A program made the translations under genes and the position numbers. From assembly GCA_024704765.1 (NCBI GenBank), contig JAKMXF010000222.1:124001-188000 (forward strand): a stretch of 64,000 nucleotides of DNA, given 5' to 3'. How positions within the stretch are numbered: the stretch's first letter is position 1; each line of letters begins with the position of its first letter. This DNA comes from Oopsacas minuta (taxonomy: Eukaryota; Porifera; Hexactinellida; Lyssacinosida; Leucopsacidae). The notes under the pieces are model-generated. The model made no database searches. It was not told where the DNA came from and saw only the letters and a list, made by a program, of their open reading frames with translations. Positions 41,184 to 50,102 of this stretch are shown in pieces.

Positions 41184-43016
41184 TTTCTGTAAATGTATAA
41201 TATTTACAATATTTCTCAAATATTACTTTTGAGTTTGAGAGTAGTTTCCCAAAGAAATTTCCCTATTATATACTAGCTGGAGCAATGACTATATGCGTAC
41301 ATTGAAAACGAAATGTAATGGTGTCATATATATCACATAAGTAAATCCTTAACTTGATACTCTGGTTATAGCCTGTTACATTTGTACCATGTTACTTTAA
41401 TATTTAATTCATTCACAAACTTCTCTTTTACCAGAGGCAAGATCTGTTTTTGGGGTGTAGAAAGATTCTCATATTTCTACTCAATCATTCGATGCTTGAA
41501 TTCCATCAGCATAACATGTCTCCGCAAGCACACGTGTATGTAATTTAATTTTGTATAGTCAACAATCTTAGCATACGTACTTTTTTGAAGGAATTAAATA
41601 CCTATTACCTTTGTACTGGTAATTCTTTTTCTCAGAATTTACTAATTGGAGACTAGCACAAAGAGATTGTTCCACAAAAGTCTATGTAGATGTGAAAATA
41701 ATTTTGTATAATCAAGACTGAATTGTTGCTCTGTAGCCAATATTTAAATTGAAGCAATCCATTATCTTCACTAGATCAGGGGTCCTCACCTGTGATCCAA
41801 ACTTGGTCAATCGAACAGATCGACTTGGGTGGGGTCATGATATAAAATTGTATAAAAAGTGTGCCTTTGATTAGAGAGATAGTTGTCCTCCACACGAAAT
41901 TCTTTTGTCTTTTTTAAAGCTGATTACAAAGAAAACTATTATATAATTCATTTCTATTGTAAATAGCTTTTTAATAGTAAATTTGCTATTATTACGCGTA
42001 TTATATTAATTATTTATTAATCAAATAAACTACGTAATTAACTAGTCAGTTACTATATTAAGTTACTATCATTCCTAGCATATTAACTAATCTGCTATTA
42101 CCTAAAGGAACCTTTGATGAATGATTACAACATAATATCGAATTAATATATTAGCTGAAACTTATTGTATAAACATACCAACTTTACAAACTAAAGTTTC
42201 CCAACCTGACCATCACTATGACATTAAATTTGCATTTCGCTACCAGATCCGGTGTTTGTATTAAATCCTCATCAGTCATTGAATAACATCGAATGATAAT
42301 TCACTGCAATGTAATCTTGATTTCAACCATTTATCTTTATCCGTAGTACTGACGAGATTGGATAGAAGTCAAATGTTCATCGATTTTCTAGGAGCAACCG
42401 CGAGCTACACTACCGGTCTGTCGACGGACATTTTATAGTCCAATAGATGCATGTGCGGATTTTTTGTAGATCCCATTACATTGGAACTTGTTATTTAATT
42501 AAAGACAGTTACTAGGGATTGCACAAACGATAGAATTGTCATGTATGTAGGTCCAAATGGTGTGGTGAGTTACGCGTTTCATTTAGAACTTTGGAACAAA
42601 GCAAATTACTAGTTTTAATGCTCAATTTAGTTGAATGTGATTATTTGGGGTTGTAAGTTTGGCTGGGTTAGAGTTTCCTATTTACAAACTTTCATTGAGA
42701 TTTTGCATTTATGCATCGATCATTCATTTTGAAACATGCAACCAAACAGATGTTTACTGCTAATGTAGCCATTTTTGGGAATCAATAACAAATCACGAAG
42801 ATGATTGCAAACATCATTTGCAAAAAATCGAAAACCACTAGCTAGTATTTCGGCTACAAATAATCGATGAAAGTACAGTAATGGCATTTTGTTATCCTAT
42901 TTGTTTACTGTGGTTTTGTCAGTTAATATCTTATTAGATTAAATAAAAGTTTAATTTGGAAAATATAAAAATTACTCTCAAATTAAACCAGCTCAAAATC
43001 TAAATAATAAATGCAA
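41184..43016. other. Gene-poor spacer GPCR-annexin
   Basis: About 1.8 kb of AT-rich sequence without a credible ORF. At about 41776-41880 a hAT-like end occurs (CAGGGGTCCTCACCTGTGATCC) followed by GACTTGGGTGGGGTCATG, with no matching second end. It should include the GPCR promoter next to 41183. No RNA gene was seen. Confidence 0.5.
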
Positions 43017-44309
43017 CTACCAATATCTTAAACTGACAATGAGGAGAAGCATTTTCCTATATTGTTTATCTTGTATGTTCTCAGAGAGTATATTCTTGAG
43101 AGTACTCCCATGTTTCTCTTCAACTTCAATGCTTATCTTTGACATATGATGTGTTTCCAGCACAAACATACGATTGATCAGTTGCATACTACGGATTATG
43201 TTCAGACCGGGGTTAGGATTCGGTATGTAACCCTTCAGGACCGTGAGAGCTCTGATTAACCTGTCGGATTTCTCCTTAACCCTGTTTTCAACAAGCGAGA
43301 ACATTAGTGTTAGAGCTGTCGTGAACGAATCGGAAAACCGATCTTCTTTTGGAATTTCCTTCGATATGAAAGTACGCAGATTCGTGAGCTCGTTAACTTG
43401 ATTGAATTCATTGATAAAACAGTTTATTTGAGCAAAACTGTTTGTAGTGAGGATTTTAATCATTTTTTCCGCGCGATCATTTGTATTAGCCTGGATGACT
43501 TCTTTCGCATCAGCCTTTGCCTTGGTTGTATCCTCATACGTATCTTCGGATTTATCAGCGTCTAAGATAGCCATACATAATTTTTGAAAGTTAGGTCGTT
43601 TTACGTTTTGTTTGATATCATCTCGTAGAGAAGATCCAGTCGTAGAAGTTGTACGATATTCTTCAAGGATTTCTTGGAGTTGCTGGCTCGTGCTTAGAAA
43701 GGTAATTTCTATTAGAGAAAGGTCAATTGTTCCAATCCCATTTTCAACAGCTTTTTGCAAGGAACTGGTTAGGATGGCAGTTGATGTGCTAATGAGAGAG
43801 TGCATGAGAAAGCCAGCTCCATTCAATGGTAATTCAGATATGATCTGTTCAAGCTGTGGAGAAAATTCTGCGTCATATCTCTTTACAAAATCTACCCTTT
43901 CCGATTCATTTTTACAGCTTTGAATTTTCGCAAGGGCCATGCCGAATATGTTGCAAGTATCCACTTCTCTATGTAAAGTTGCTGTATCACTCAAAACTGT
44001 ATGTAACAAGCTGTTTGAGCTGGCTCTATTACGATTTGACGACTTTCGGACGAATTCGTTTGATAATTTAGACGTTATAGATTCTTTCTTTGTTATTGAA
44101 GGGGCTGGAGTTTGTTTTATGACCTCAATGTTGTAGAAAGGGTTACCCCACATGGTTGGAGGCTCACGTCCGTATTTAGGTACTCCGAATCGATGTGGCA
44201 TAATATGATTTTGCAAAACTGGAGTGCACCCAGGATTATAATTCATTACAAGTGAAGACATTTGGAATAAAGTATTATCAATTCGCGTTTTTGAAATATT
44301 ATATCGCAA
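43017..44309 (-). CDS. Divergent four-repeat annexin
   Basis: Single exon, 430 residues; MSSLVMNYNPG at 44261 is an alternative start. Residues 1-~105 are a variable N-terminus. Four annexin-like repeats follow. Repeat 1, about 110-175, has ERVDFVKRYDAEFSPQLEQII. Repeat 2, about 180-260, has VENGIGTIDLSLIEI..STSQQLQEILEEYRTT and RDDIKQNVKRPNFQKLCMAIL. Repeat 3, about 265-340, has DTTKAKADAKEVIQANTNDR..ILTTNSFAQINCFINEF. Repeat 4, about 345-430, has KISIEVEEKHGSTLKNILSENIQDKQYRKMLLLIV. Only repeat 2 keeps the type-II calcium loop GxGT with a downstream Asp. The other three loops have lost it, so membrane binding may be weakly calcium-dependent. Annexins bind acidic phospholipids on the cytosolic face. 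Confidence 0.78.
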   Translation of the reverse strand: MRYNISKTRIDNTLFQMSSLVMNYNPGCTPVLQNHIMPHRFGVPKYGREPPTMWGNPFYNIEVIKQTPAPSITKKESITSKLSNEFVRKSSNRNRASSNSLLHTVLSDTATLHREVDTCNIFGMALAKIQSCKNESERVDFVKRYDAEFSPQLEQIISELPLNGAGFLMHSLISTSTAILTSSLQKAVENGIGTIDLSLIEITFLSTSQQLQEILEEYRTTSTTGSSLRDDIKQNVKRPNFQKLCMAILDADKSEDTYEDTTKAKADAKEVIQANTNDRAEKMIKILTTNSFAQINCFINEFNQVNELTNLRTFISKEIPKEDRFSDSFTTALTLMFSLVENRVKEKSDRLIRALTVLKGYIPNPNPGLNIIRSMQLINRMFVLETHHMSKISIEVEEKHGSTLKNILSENIQDKQYRKMLLLIVSLRYW

Positions 44310-46802
44310 ATAATTTTGTAATTATTCGTTAATTAATCCAATATTAAGATGTAGGAATTATTTTCCTTAAATACTAATGTGCAAGCATAGAGCCTATACA
44401 ACCACCAGACGGCCCATTAGCTGTTTAATGTAATTATATAGAAATATCCACCAGTAAACATTAGTTACACCATTTAAATTCCTGTATTCAATAAACCTCC
44501 TAAAGGAAATTACTATAGACATGAAGTTGAAACCACTATACACCACATGGAGTAGAGTATTATTTCTAAAATTAGTAGCAGGTTCAGAAACATTGTATTA
44601 ATTATCGCTAATGTATGTTCTCGAATTGGTCTATTGTTTTGGTTATCACAAGCTTGTATTGAAAACAAATCAGTCTGCACGTGTCATGCAAACTATGCAT
44701 TATTAAAAATTTGATTATACAAGTCTCACTAATCACTCGTACGTGAATAACGTGAGAGATATATACAAGTTAATTACATTAATACAAGCATAAACAATGT
44801 AAATTTGTAAACAAAACAATACCTAATGTAATCACGCAATTATAGAACTGTTGTAGCAAAATTAATTGAAATATTTCCACGTACTCTTAGCTTGTAATTA
44901 GCAACTTGTTATCGCTGAAACAATTAATACACGTTGTATATTGCACTTTACATTTGCAGACAATGTATCTGAAAGGGTGGCTAGTTAAACAAGATAAAAA
45001 CTCCTAGAATTGCAACTGGAGTTGACCGTATATCATTGCTCTCACATCCACTAAAATGATTATAGAATATTTCCGAATTAGTAATTCTAAGTTTTTTCAT
45101 TTCCAAGAAGGAGAATTTCAAAGAATATAATTACAGAAATAAATAGTAAATTACTGTTAATGAAAGTAGAAAGACGGAAATATCCCCTGCGTATAAATCA
45201 TTATCTATTATATTAATTACCAGTGATGTAAGATAGGGTTAATAACTATGAAATATTATGTAATATTAGTTAGCGAGATGCTATGATTATTGCTAATGTT
45301 CAGGGACAATATTATAGTCTCTAGGTGAGGTATTTTATCCCAGAGAATAAGACTCCATACCAACATTTGAAATTTTAGAATATCGTATTCATAAAATAAG
45401 ATACTTAAGTTACTGGACTAGACTATTATCTAATTACTAACCAAAACATTATTGTATTTCATTATGTGTGCTTTAGAGACGCCCCCTAATTATGTAAAGA
45501 GCAGTTGGCTACATCAAAATTCTCTATAATCATCGTGTCATTACAATAGCATATTAATTACCTTCTAAGAGTATTTACTTGGATAACTCACATGACATAT
45601 GTTGCAGATCTCCAAGATTCGAATACAGTGGAACCTGCATAAACCAACACTCGTTGGGACATGAAAATTGTCGTATTAAGCATGTGAATTTGTATTTTCG
45701 GAAGCTATGTCATATGACTCATATCAGACACGTGTCACCTGTCGGTTTTCGCAGGTTCCACTGTATTTTAATTGTTTCCTATATCACTTCTGATAATTAA
45801 TTCTAGATTAATTAAATACTGCTATTAAATATAATTTTGTTTGGGTCTGTTTAATGAACCATTAACAGGGTTTAATTGTCTGCCTACAATAATATAATTA
45901 TTCATTTCAAAGTCTAGACAGATACCTTGTTAGTATACGTACAAGCACTGTGTATGTATATTGAATTAATTAGAAAACGATAGCTTTCTCAATCATTGTC
46001 GTCCAAATTTGTGAGAAATATTGCTGTTACCAATCTTAAATTTATTCAAGTAAAATGGAGAATAACCTCCAGCTTAGCAATTCACCTCAATTAAACAATG
46101 GAAGAACTCAATTCTACATCTGGTTGTGGAGTTATATTATCTTCCCTTATAAATTAAACTTAATTAGCAATTTGATTAGAATACACATACACACACACAC
46201 GTGTAACATACTTAAGCATACCATAAGGCGATTCTACCTGTGCAATATATTAATTGCATAACTTTGAATCATGACTAGGTCAGTGTCCGTCATAATAATC
46301 TACAAATATGGCGAATCTGGGAGAAGCATTTAGCTGACTATACAAAACTTATCTGTCTTATATCAAAGTTGTAGTATTTCTCATCTGTTCACCATTACTT
46401 ATCGCTCATAAAATTCCACATATTTGGAAATCCTTGCATAGAAATCATAGCACAAAAAAATAAAATGTCCATGTAATATATATCACATTGAGTTCAAAAG
46501 GATTATTTTTGGTTTGTTATTGCCATATATATTACGTTAGTAGTTTTGAATAATAATAATAATAATAAACTTCGATGTATAAAGAAACAACTTTGTATAT
46601 ATTACGGAATGTTGATTATCGTAAATTTGAGGGATTGAGCATATAAAGTTGTAGAAAAGAAGGAAAACTAAGAAGAACAAGGTCTACAGATTACAGAATT
46701 TCTTCACTGCCAATCTCAACCAGCTTACAATGACTGCGGCTAAATGCCTCTGCCAGGCAGCATCCCAATCCTACATAATAGTTGCTAACCAAAGTGATAT
46801 TA
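44310..46802. other. Gene-free AT-rich interval
   Basis: About 2.5 kb without a convincing gene; short ORFs inside have no conserved motif. It holds a palindromic MITE (45625-45765), a stray copy of the 27.8-28.6 kb minisatellite motif at about 45305-45350 (ATTATAGTCTCTAGG, ATCCCAGAGAATA), an (AC)n run at 46185-46200 and an (AAT)n run at 46548-46567. Confidence 0.55.
45625..45765. mobile_element. Family D palindromic MITE
   Basis: 141 bp with terminal inverted repeats ACAGTGGAACCTGCATAAACC and GGTTTTCGCAGGTTCCACTGT, flanked by TA on both sides. The ends resemble pogo/Tigger-type termini and are related to, but distinct from, family C. Internal sequence (CGTATTAAGCATGTG) has no coding capacity. 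Confidence 0.88.
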
Positions 46803-47404
46803 CACAATTAACAGCTATTCATACTATTACGTCATCGCTGATACGTGCTCGTACAGCACAACCAAACTGTTGATTGAGTGTGATATTAAAGGAGAGATAA
46901 GATAGTGATTGTCTCTGTACTCTCATTAGCTAATCAGCTGATATTCTTGCTATAATGAGGCATGTCAGTCTGCTTAGTGAATTAGATAGCAGGTGCAAAT
47001 TATACTATATTGATAGGAGTGATTTATTTATATTGGGTGTATAAGATCAGATACCATTAGTGCTGTTTTCTCTCTGTGAATTTTGTTCTGAATAACATTT
47101 ACATAAAAATGTAATTCAGAACAGAGAGCACTGAGAGAGAACAGCACTAATGGATCTGATCTTATACACCCAATATAAATAAATCACTCCTATCAATATA
47201 GTATAATTTGCACCTGCTATCTAATTCACTAAGCAGACTGACATGCCTCATTATAGCAAGAATATCAGCTGATTAGCTAATGAGAGTACAGAGACAATCA
47301 CTATCTTATCTCTCCTTTAATATCACACTCAATCAACAGTTTGGTTGTGCTGTACGAGCACGTATCAGCGATGACGTAATAGTATGAATAGCTGTTAGTT
47401 GTGC
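46803..47404. repeat. ~600-bp near-perfect palindrome (long inverted repeat)
   Basis: The left arm begins CACAATTAACAGCTATTCAT and the right arm ends ATGAATAGCTGTTAGTTGTG. The arms are ~290 bp and meet at about 47103. From about 46809 to 47052 the left arm matches the right arm base for base; closer to the centre they drift (TGCTGTTTTCTC versus TGCTGTTCTCTC). The last ~20 bp around the centre (ACATTTACATAAAAATGT) are also self-complementary. There is no ORF across it and no target-site duplication that I can see. Confidence 0.92.
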
Positions 47405-47879
47405 AAACAAGACAAAGTTCTATTCATAAAGATAGACAAATCTATAGAGAGGAAAGATAGGAAGGATAGGAAAAATCGTGAAAGAAGAGAGATTCGTATG
47501 TGGATTCTTTCGATTTGAGTATAACATATTTCCATGTGTATTTTAGATAATCAGTTACTTTTGCAAAGTTTTAAAAGTATTCCTCTATCTCTTTTGTACA
47601 TGGGTAAATATTATGCCATATATTTTATATTATTTATTTGATCTTATTATCAACCATACAAATCGCCCATGGATAAATTGGACATTTGTTATATACGTAC
47701 TATTAACAAACAGCAAGAAATTGAGCTCTCCAGGAGTAGCTTCATGTGACCTTGAAATCTGGGGAACTGGGTTCCTCCATGCCCCATGGTCTTCCTTTCC
47801 AGAGTTATAACCCCTGTTAAAATAAAGGAATCTATATGAATTTAATAGTTTACACAAATATCAGAGAAATACACAAATA
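47405..47879. other. Interval between the palindrome and FAAP24
   Basis: Includes a purine-rich run (GAGAGGAAAGATAGGAAGG, 47436-47470). At about 47715-47815 there is a GC-richer block (GAGCTCTCCAGGAGTAGC, GGGGAACTGGGTTCC) with local inverted repeats. It looks like a remnant of a repeat element. No gene was recognised. Confidence 0.45.
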
Positions 47880-48521
47880 CTAAGTAACTACATTCTCATA
47901 CAAAAAATTGAATAGCATCTCAGCACTGACTTTCCCTATTAAACGATTTATATCGTTTCCCGAGGCTTTGAGTAGCTTGTCCAATGTTTGATAATTCTCC
48001 ATTAATAGTCTGGCTTTTACAGGTCCAAGTTTTGGAATATTTTGCAATGCATTTATTATACAAATTTCATTTGAAACTTGTTTATGTTTGAGAAGAAAAG
48101 GATTATTTCTTGGATTTAATTCTTCCTTTATAATCTTCCCCAATAAATCTGCAGCTTCACTTTTAGATCCAACCATCATTAAACTTAACTTCAACTCAAT
48201 CACAACAAAATCCTGAAATTCCATGAATTTATCATAAAAATTTACAGATTCTAGCATAACGATTCCTTGATTTACATTTTTAAATGTTAAAACACGTTTT
48301 TTAGATTCTTCCAATTTGTCTAGAGCATTCTCTTCCAAATACAAAACTCCTTTCCCATCCAAATACATAATATCGATTGGACCTAAAGTGCCATCTATAT
48401 TTACATGGAATTTATCTTTCAAAGCATCGTGTAATTCTCTACCAGCTAGTCTGTTTAAGAACAAATACCCTTCTGGTACCTTGTAAGAGCTATGCGGATT
48501 GCATTTTGATTGTGTAGCCAT
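47880..48521 (-). CDS. FAAP24: FAAP24-like Fanconi anaemia core complex protein
   Basis: Single exon, 213 residues (human 215). FAAP24 partners FANCM to bind branched DNA and recruit the Fanconi anaemia core complex. It has an inactive XPF/ERCC4-like nuclease fold at about 20-140 (VLYLEENALDKLEESKKRVLTF, QGIVMLESVNFYDKFMEFQDFVVIEL). A tandem helix-hairpin-helix end spans about 150-213 (INALQNIPKLGPVKARLLMENYQTLDKLL). The HhH sequence and spacing match human QQIPGVGKVKAPLLLQKFPSIQQL. The catalytic ERKxxxD of active XPF nucleases is absent, as expected of the family. Confidence 0.87.
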   Translation of the reverse strand: MATQSKCNPHSSYKVPEGYLFLNRLAGRELHDALKDKFHVNIDGTLGPIDIMYLDGKGVLYLEENALDKLEESKKRVLTFKNVNQGIVMLESVNFYDKFMEFQDFVVIELKLSLMMVGSKSEAADLLGKIIKEELNPRNNPFLLKHKQVSNEICIINALQNIPKLGPVKARLLMENYQTLDKLLKASGNDINRLIGKVSAEMLFNFLYENVVT

Positions 48522-48865
48522 AGACTCTCTATAATACTACCAAGAATATATGAAATATTCTTCTTTATATAAATTCAGTGGTAACTGACTTTATTACGAA
48601 TAATTGATACATATGTATTAAGCCCGTCATATATGCTGAATTTTCATGCAAAAAATTGTATGAAAATGTTGAATGTTATTTTGAAAGTTGAACAAGTTGT
48701 ACTGTGACAATTTGTTTTGAATCTTTCCCGAATATAATGTACTATCTCCCATGGAATAAATAACTTTCAATGTTTAATATCCATTGCCTAAACAGTAAAC
48801 ACAACATTACATATAACTCTAATAACCAAAACGATTCCTACTGTTACTTTAGCTAACTACAATCC
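48522..48865. other. Intergenic FAAP24-STI1
   Basis: About 340 bp of AT-rich sequence between the FAAP24 promoter side and the 3' end of the STI1 gene. No repeat, ORF or RNA gene was recognised. Confidence 0.5.
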
Positions 48866-49843
48866 TTAACGAATCCCCAGTACTCCAGACTCCATCAATT
48901 TTGAGATCTTCCCAGCTATTTCCGGATTTTGGAGATGATCTCTCAATGATTCAGGATTAGTTTGCATTTGCTGTAAGATCATCTGCATAGCTGGATCAGA
49001 TAATATCTTCTGAACTTCTGGGTCTTTCATTGCGTTTTTTCGCCTTTCCTCTGGAGTCTCTTGTGTTAAGATATTATTCAGGCCAGTGTTCGCGTCTTTC
49101 GAATTAGGATCAATTTCTAATGCACGTTCATATGCCTCTCTTGCATTGCCATATTGCTTCATAGCCAAATGACAACCTCCTTTTCGTATATAACCTTTGA
49201 CAAATGTCGGATCTAGCTTTATACAGGTATTACAATCCGTCAGAGCTAAGCCGAATTCAGCTAATTTCGTGTAACACGCTGCCCTATTGGAGTAAATCTT
49301 TGCATCTTCTGGATTACGTTTAATCGCTTCGGAATACTTTTTTAAAGCTTCAGGGTATTTGCCTTCCATGAAGAGTTTATTTCCCGAAGCCTTCTCCTCC
49401 GCTGCTATCTCCGGGTTGATATAAGCAACCCGTTCCAGCTCTTTGGCCTTTGTTTGTACCATCTGCTTCCTTTTTATTACGTCTGGGTTTCGAAATTCCG
49501 TTATTGATTTATCCAAGAATTTTAACGCGTTTTCGAAATCTTCCTTCTTCTCGTAAGCATTTCCTAATCTTTGATAAGCTCTTGCAATGACTTTAAAATC
49601 AACCCTGACGTCACGACCCTTCTCAATAGCTTCATTACACAATGCAATGCATTCATCAATTTTTTCCTGTTCTAGAAATACAGCAGCCTTATTACATAAT
49701 ACAGTTATATTAGTTCTATCCAATTCGTAAGCCTGGTCGTAATGAGCAATTGCTACGTCAAAATCTCTCTTAGTGTATGCTTTATTTCCCTTTTCTTTCT
49801 CAATATCTGATGCTTTTCTATTACCTGGATTCGCTTCTGCCAT
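48866..49843 (-). CDS. STIP1: STI1/Hop co-chaperone, short form lacking TPR1-DP1
   Basis: Hsp70-Hsp90 organising protein. Single exon, 325 residues. Residues 12-~125 form TPR2A (EKEKGNKAYTKRDFDVAIAHYDQAYELD), which binds the Hsp90 MEEVD tail. Residues ~147-262 form TPR2B (EEKASGNKLFMEGKYPEALKKYSEAI, IYSNRAACYTKLAEFGLALTDC). The DP2 domain closes the protein (PEVQKILSDPAMQMILQQMQ..IR). Human STIP1 (543) has an extra N-terminal TPR1-DP1 that is missing here; the ORF begins at a good MAEANP start directly before TPR2A. Two heat-shock elements lie 90-150 bp upstream. The C-terminal GIR ending is as in other STI1 proteins. Confidence 0.95.
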   Translation of the reverse strand: MAEANPGNRKASDIEKEKGNKAYTKRDFDVAIAHYDQAYELDRTNITVLCNKAAVFLEQEKIDECIALCNEAIEKGRDVRVDFKVIARAYQRLGNAYEKKEDFENALKFLDKSITEFRNPDVIKRKQMVQTKAKELERVAYINPEIAAEEKASGNKLFMEGKYPEALKKYSEAIKRNPEDAKIYSNRAACYTKLAEFGLALTDCNTCIKLDPTFVKGYIRKGGCHLAMKQYGNAREAYERALEIDPNSKDANTGLNNILTQETPEERRKNAMKDPEVQKILSDPAMQMILQQMQTNPESLRDHLQNPEIAGKISKLMESGVLGIR

Positions 49844-49930
49844 TTGTGAATTTCAATCGATACGTTTTGTAAATAAATAAGCCCTAATCCTATCTAGCTG
49901 TTTTAAATACTATTACTATAATAGAGTGAT

Positions 49931-49950
49931 AGAATATTCTAGAATTTTCG
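49931..49950 (-). promoter_or_regulatory. Heat-shock element, four inverted pentamers
   Basis: AGAATATTCTAGAATTTTCG contains GAA at 49932, TTC at 49937, GAA at 49942 and TTC at 49947, each five bases apart. This is the exact alternating nGAAnnTTCn array bound by HSF1 trimers. It lies about 90 bp upstream of the STI1/Hop ATG (49843), where such sites are known in STI1 genes. Confidence 0.8.
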
Positions 49951-49979
49951 TTGGCCACATTTATCCACTGTACTAATTT

Positions 49980-49994
49980 AGAATATTCTAGAAC
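49980..49994 (-). promoter_or_regulatory. Second heat-shock element, three pentamers
   Basis: AGAATATTCTAGAAC has GAA at 49981, TTC at 49986 and GAA at 49991 with correct five-base spacing. It lies 30 bp further from the STI1/Hop start than the first element and shares its GAATATTCTAGAA core. Confidence 0.75.
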
Positions 49995-50102
49995 ACCATT
50001 TGATAATTAATTCATTGCAGTCAAATTCATTACAAAATAAATGAAGTCTAAATAATACAATTTGACTATTAAAATTGTTCTAAAAGAGAAATTTTCTAAA
50101 TT

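Noticed and set aside
46729-46872. 47-codon ORF (MTAAKCLCQAAS) that runs into the palindrome
   Set aside because: Too short, without a recognisable motif, and half of it is palindrome sequence shared by both arms.
47613-47857. Short ORFs on both strands around the GC-richer block
   Set aside because: They overlap a probable repeat remnant with local inverted repeats; no conserved motif or splice signals.
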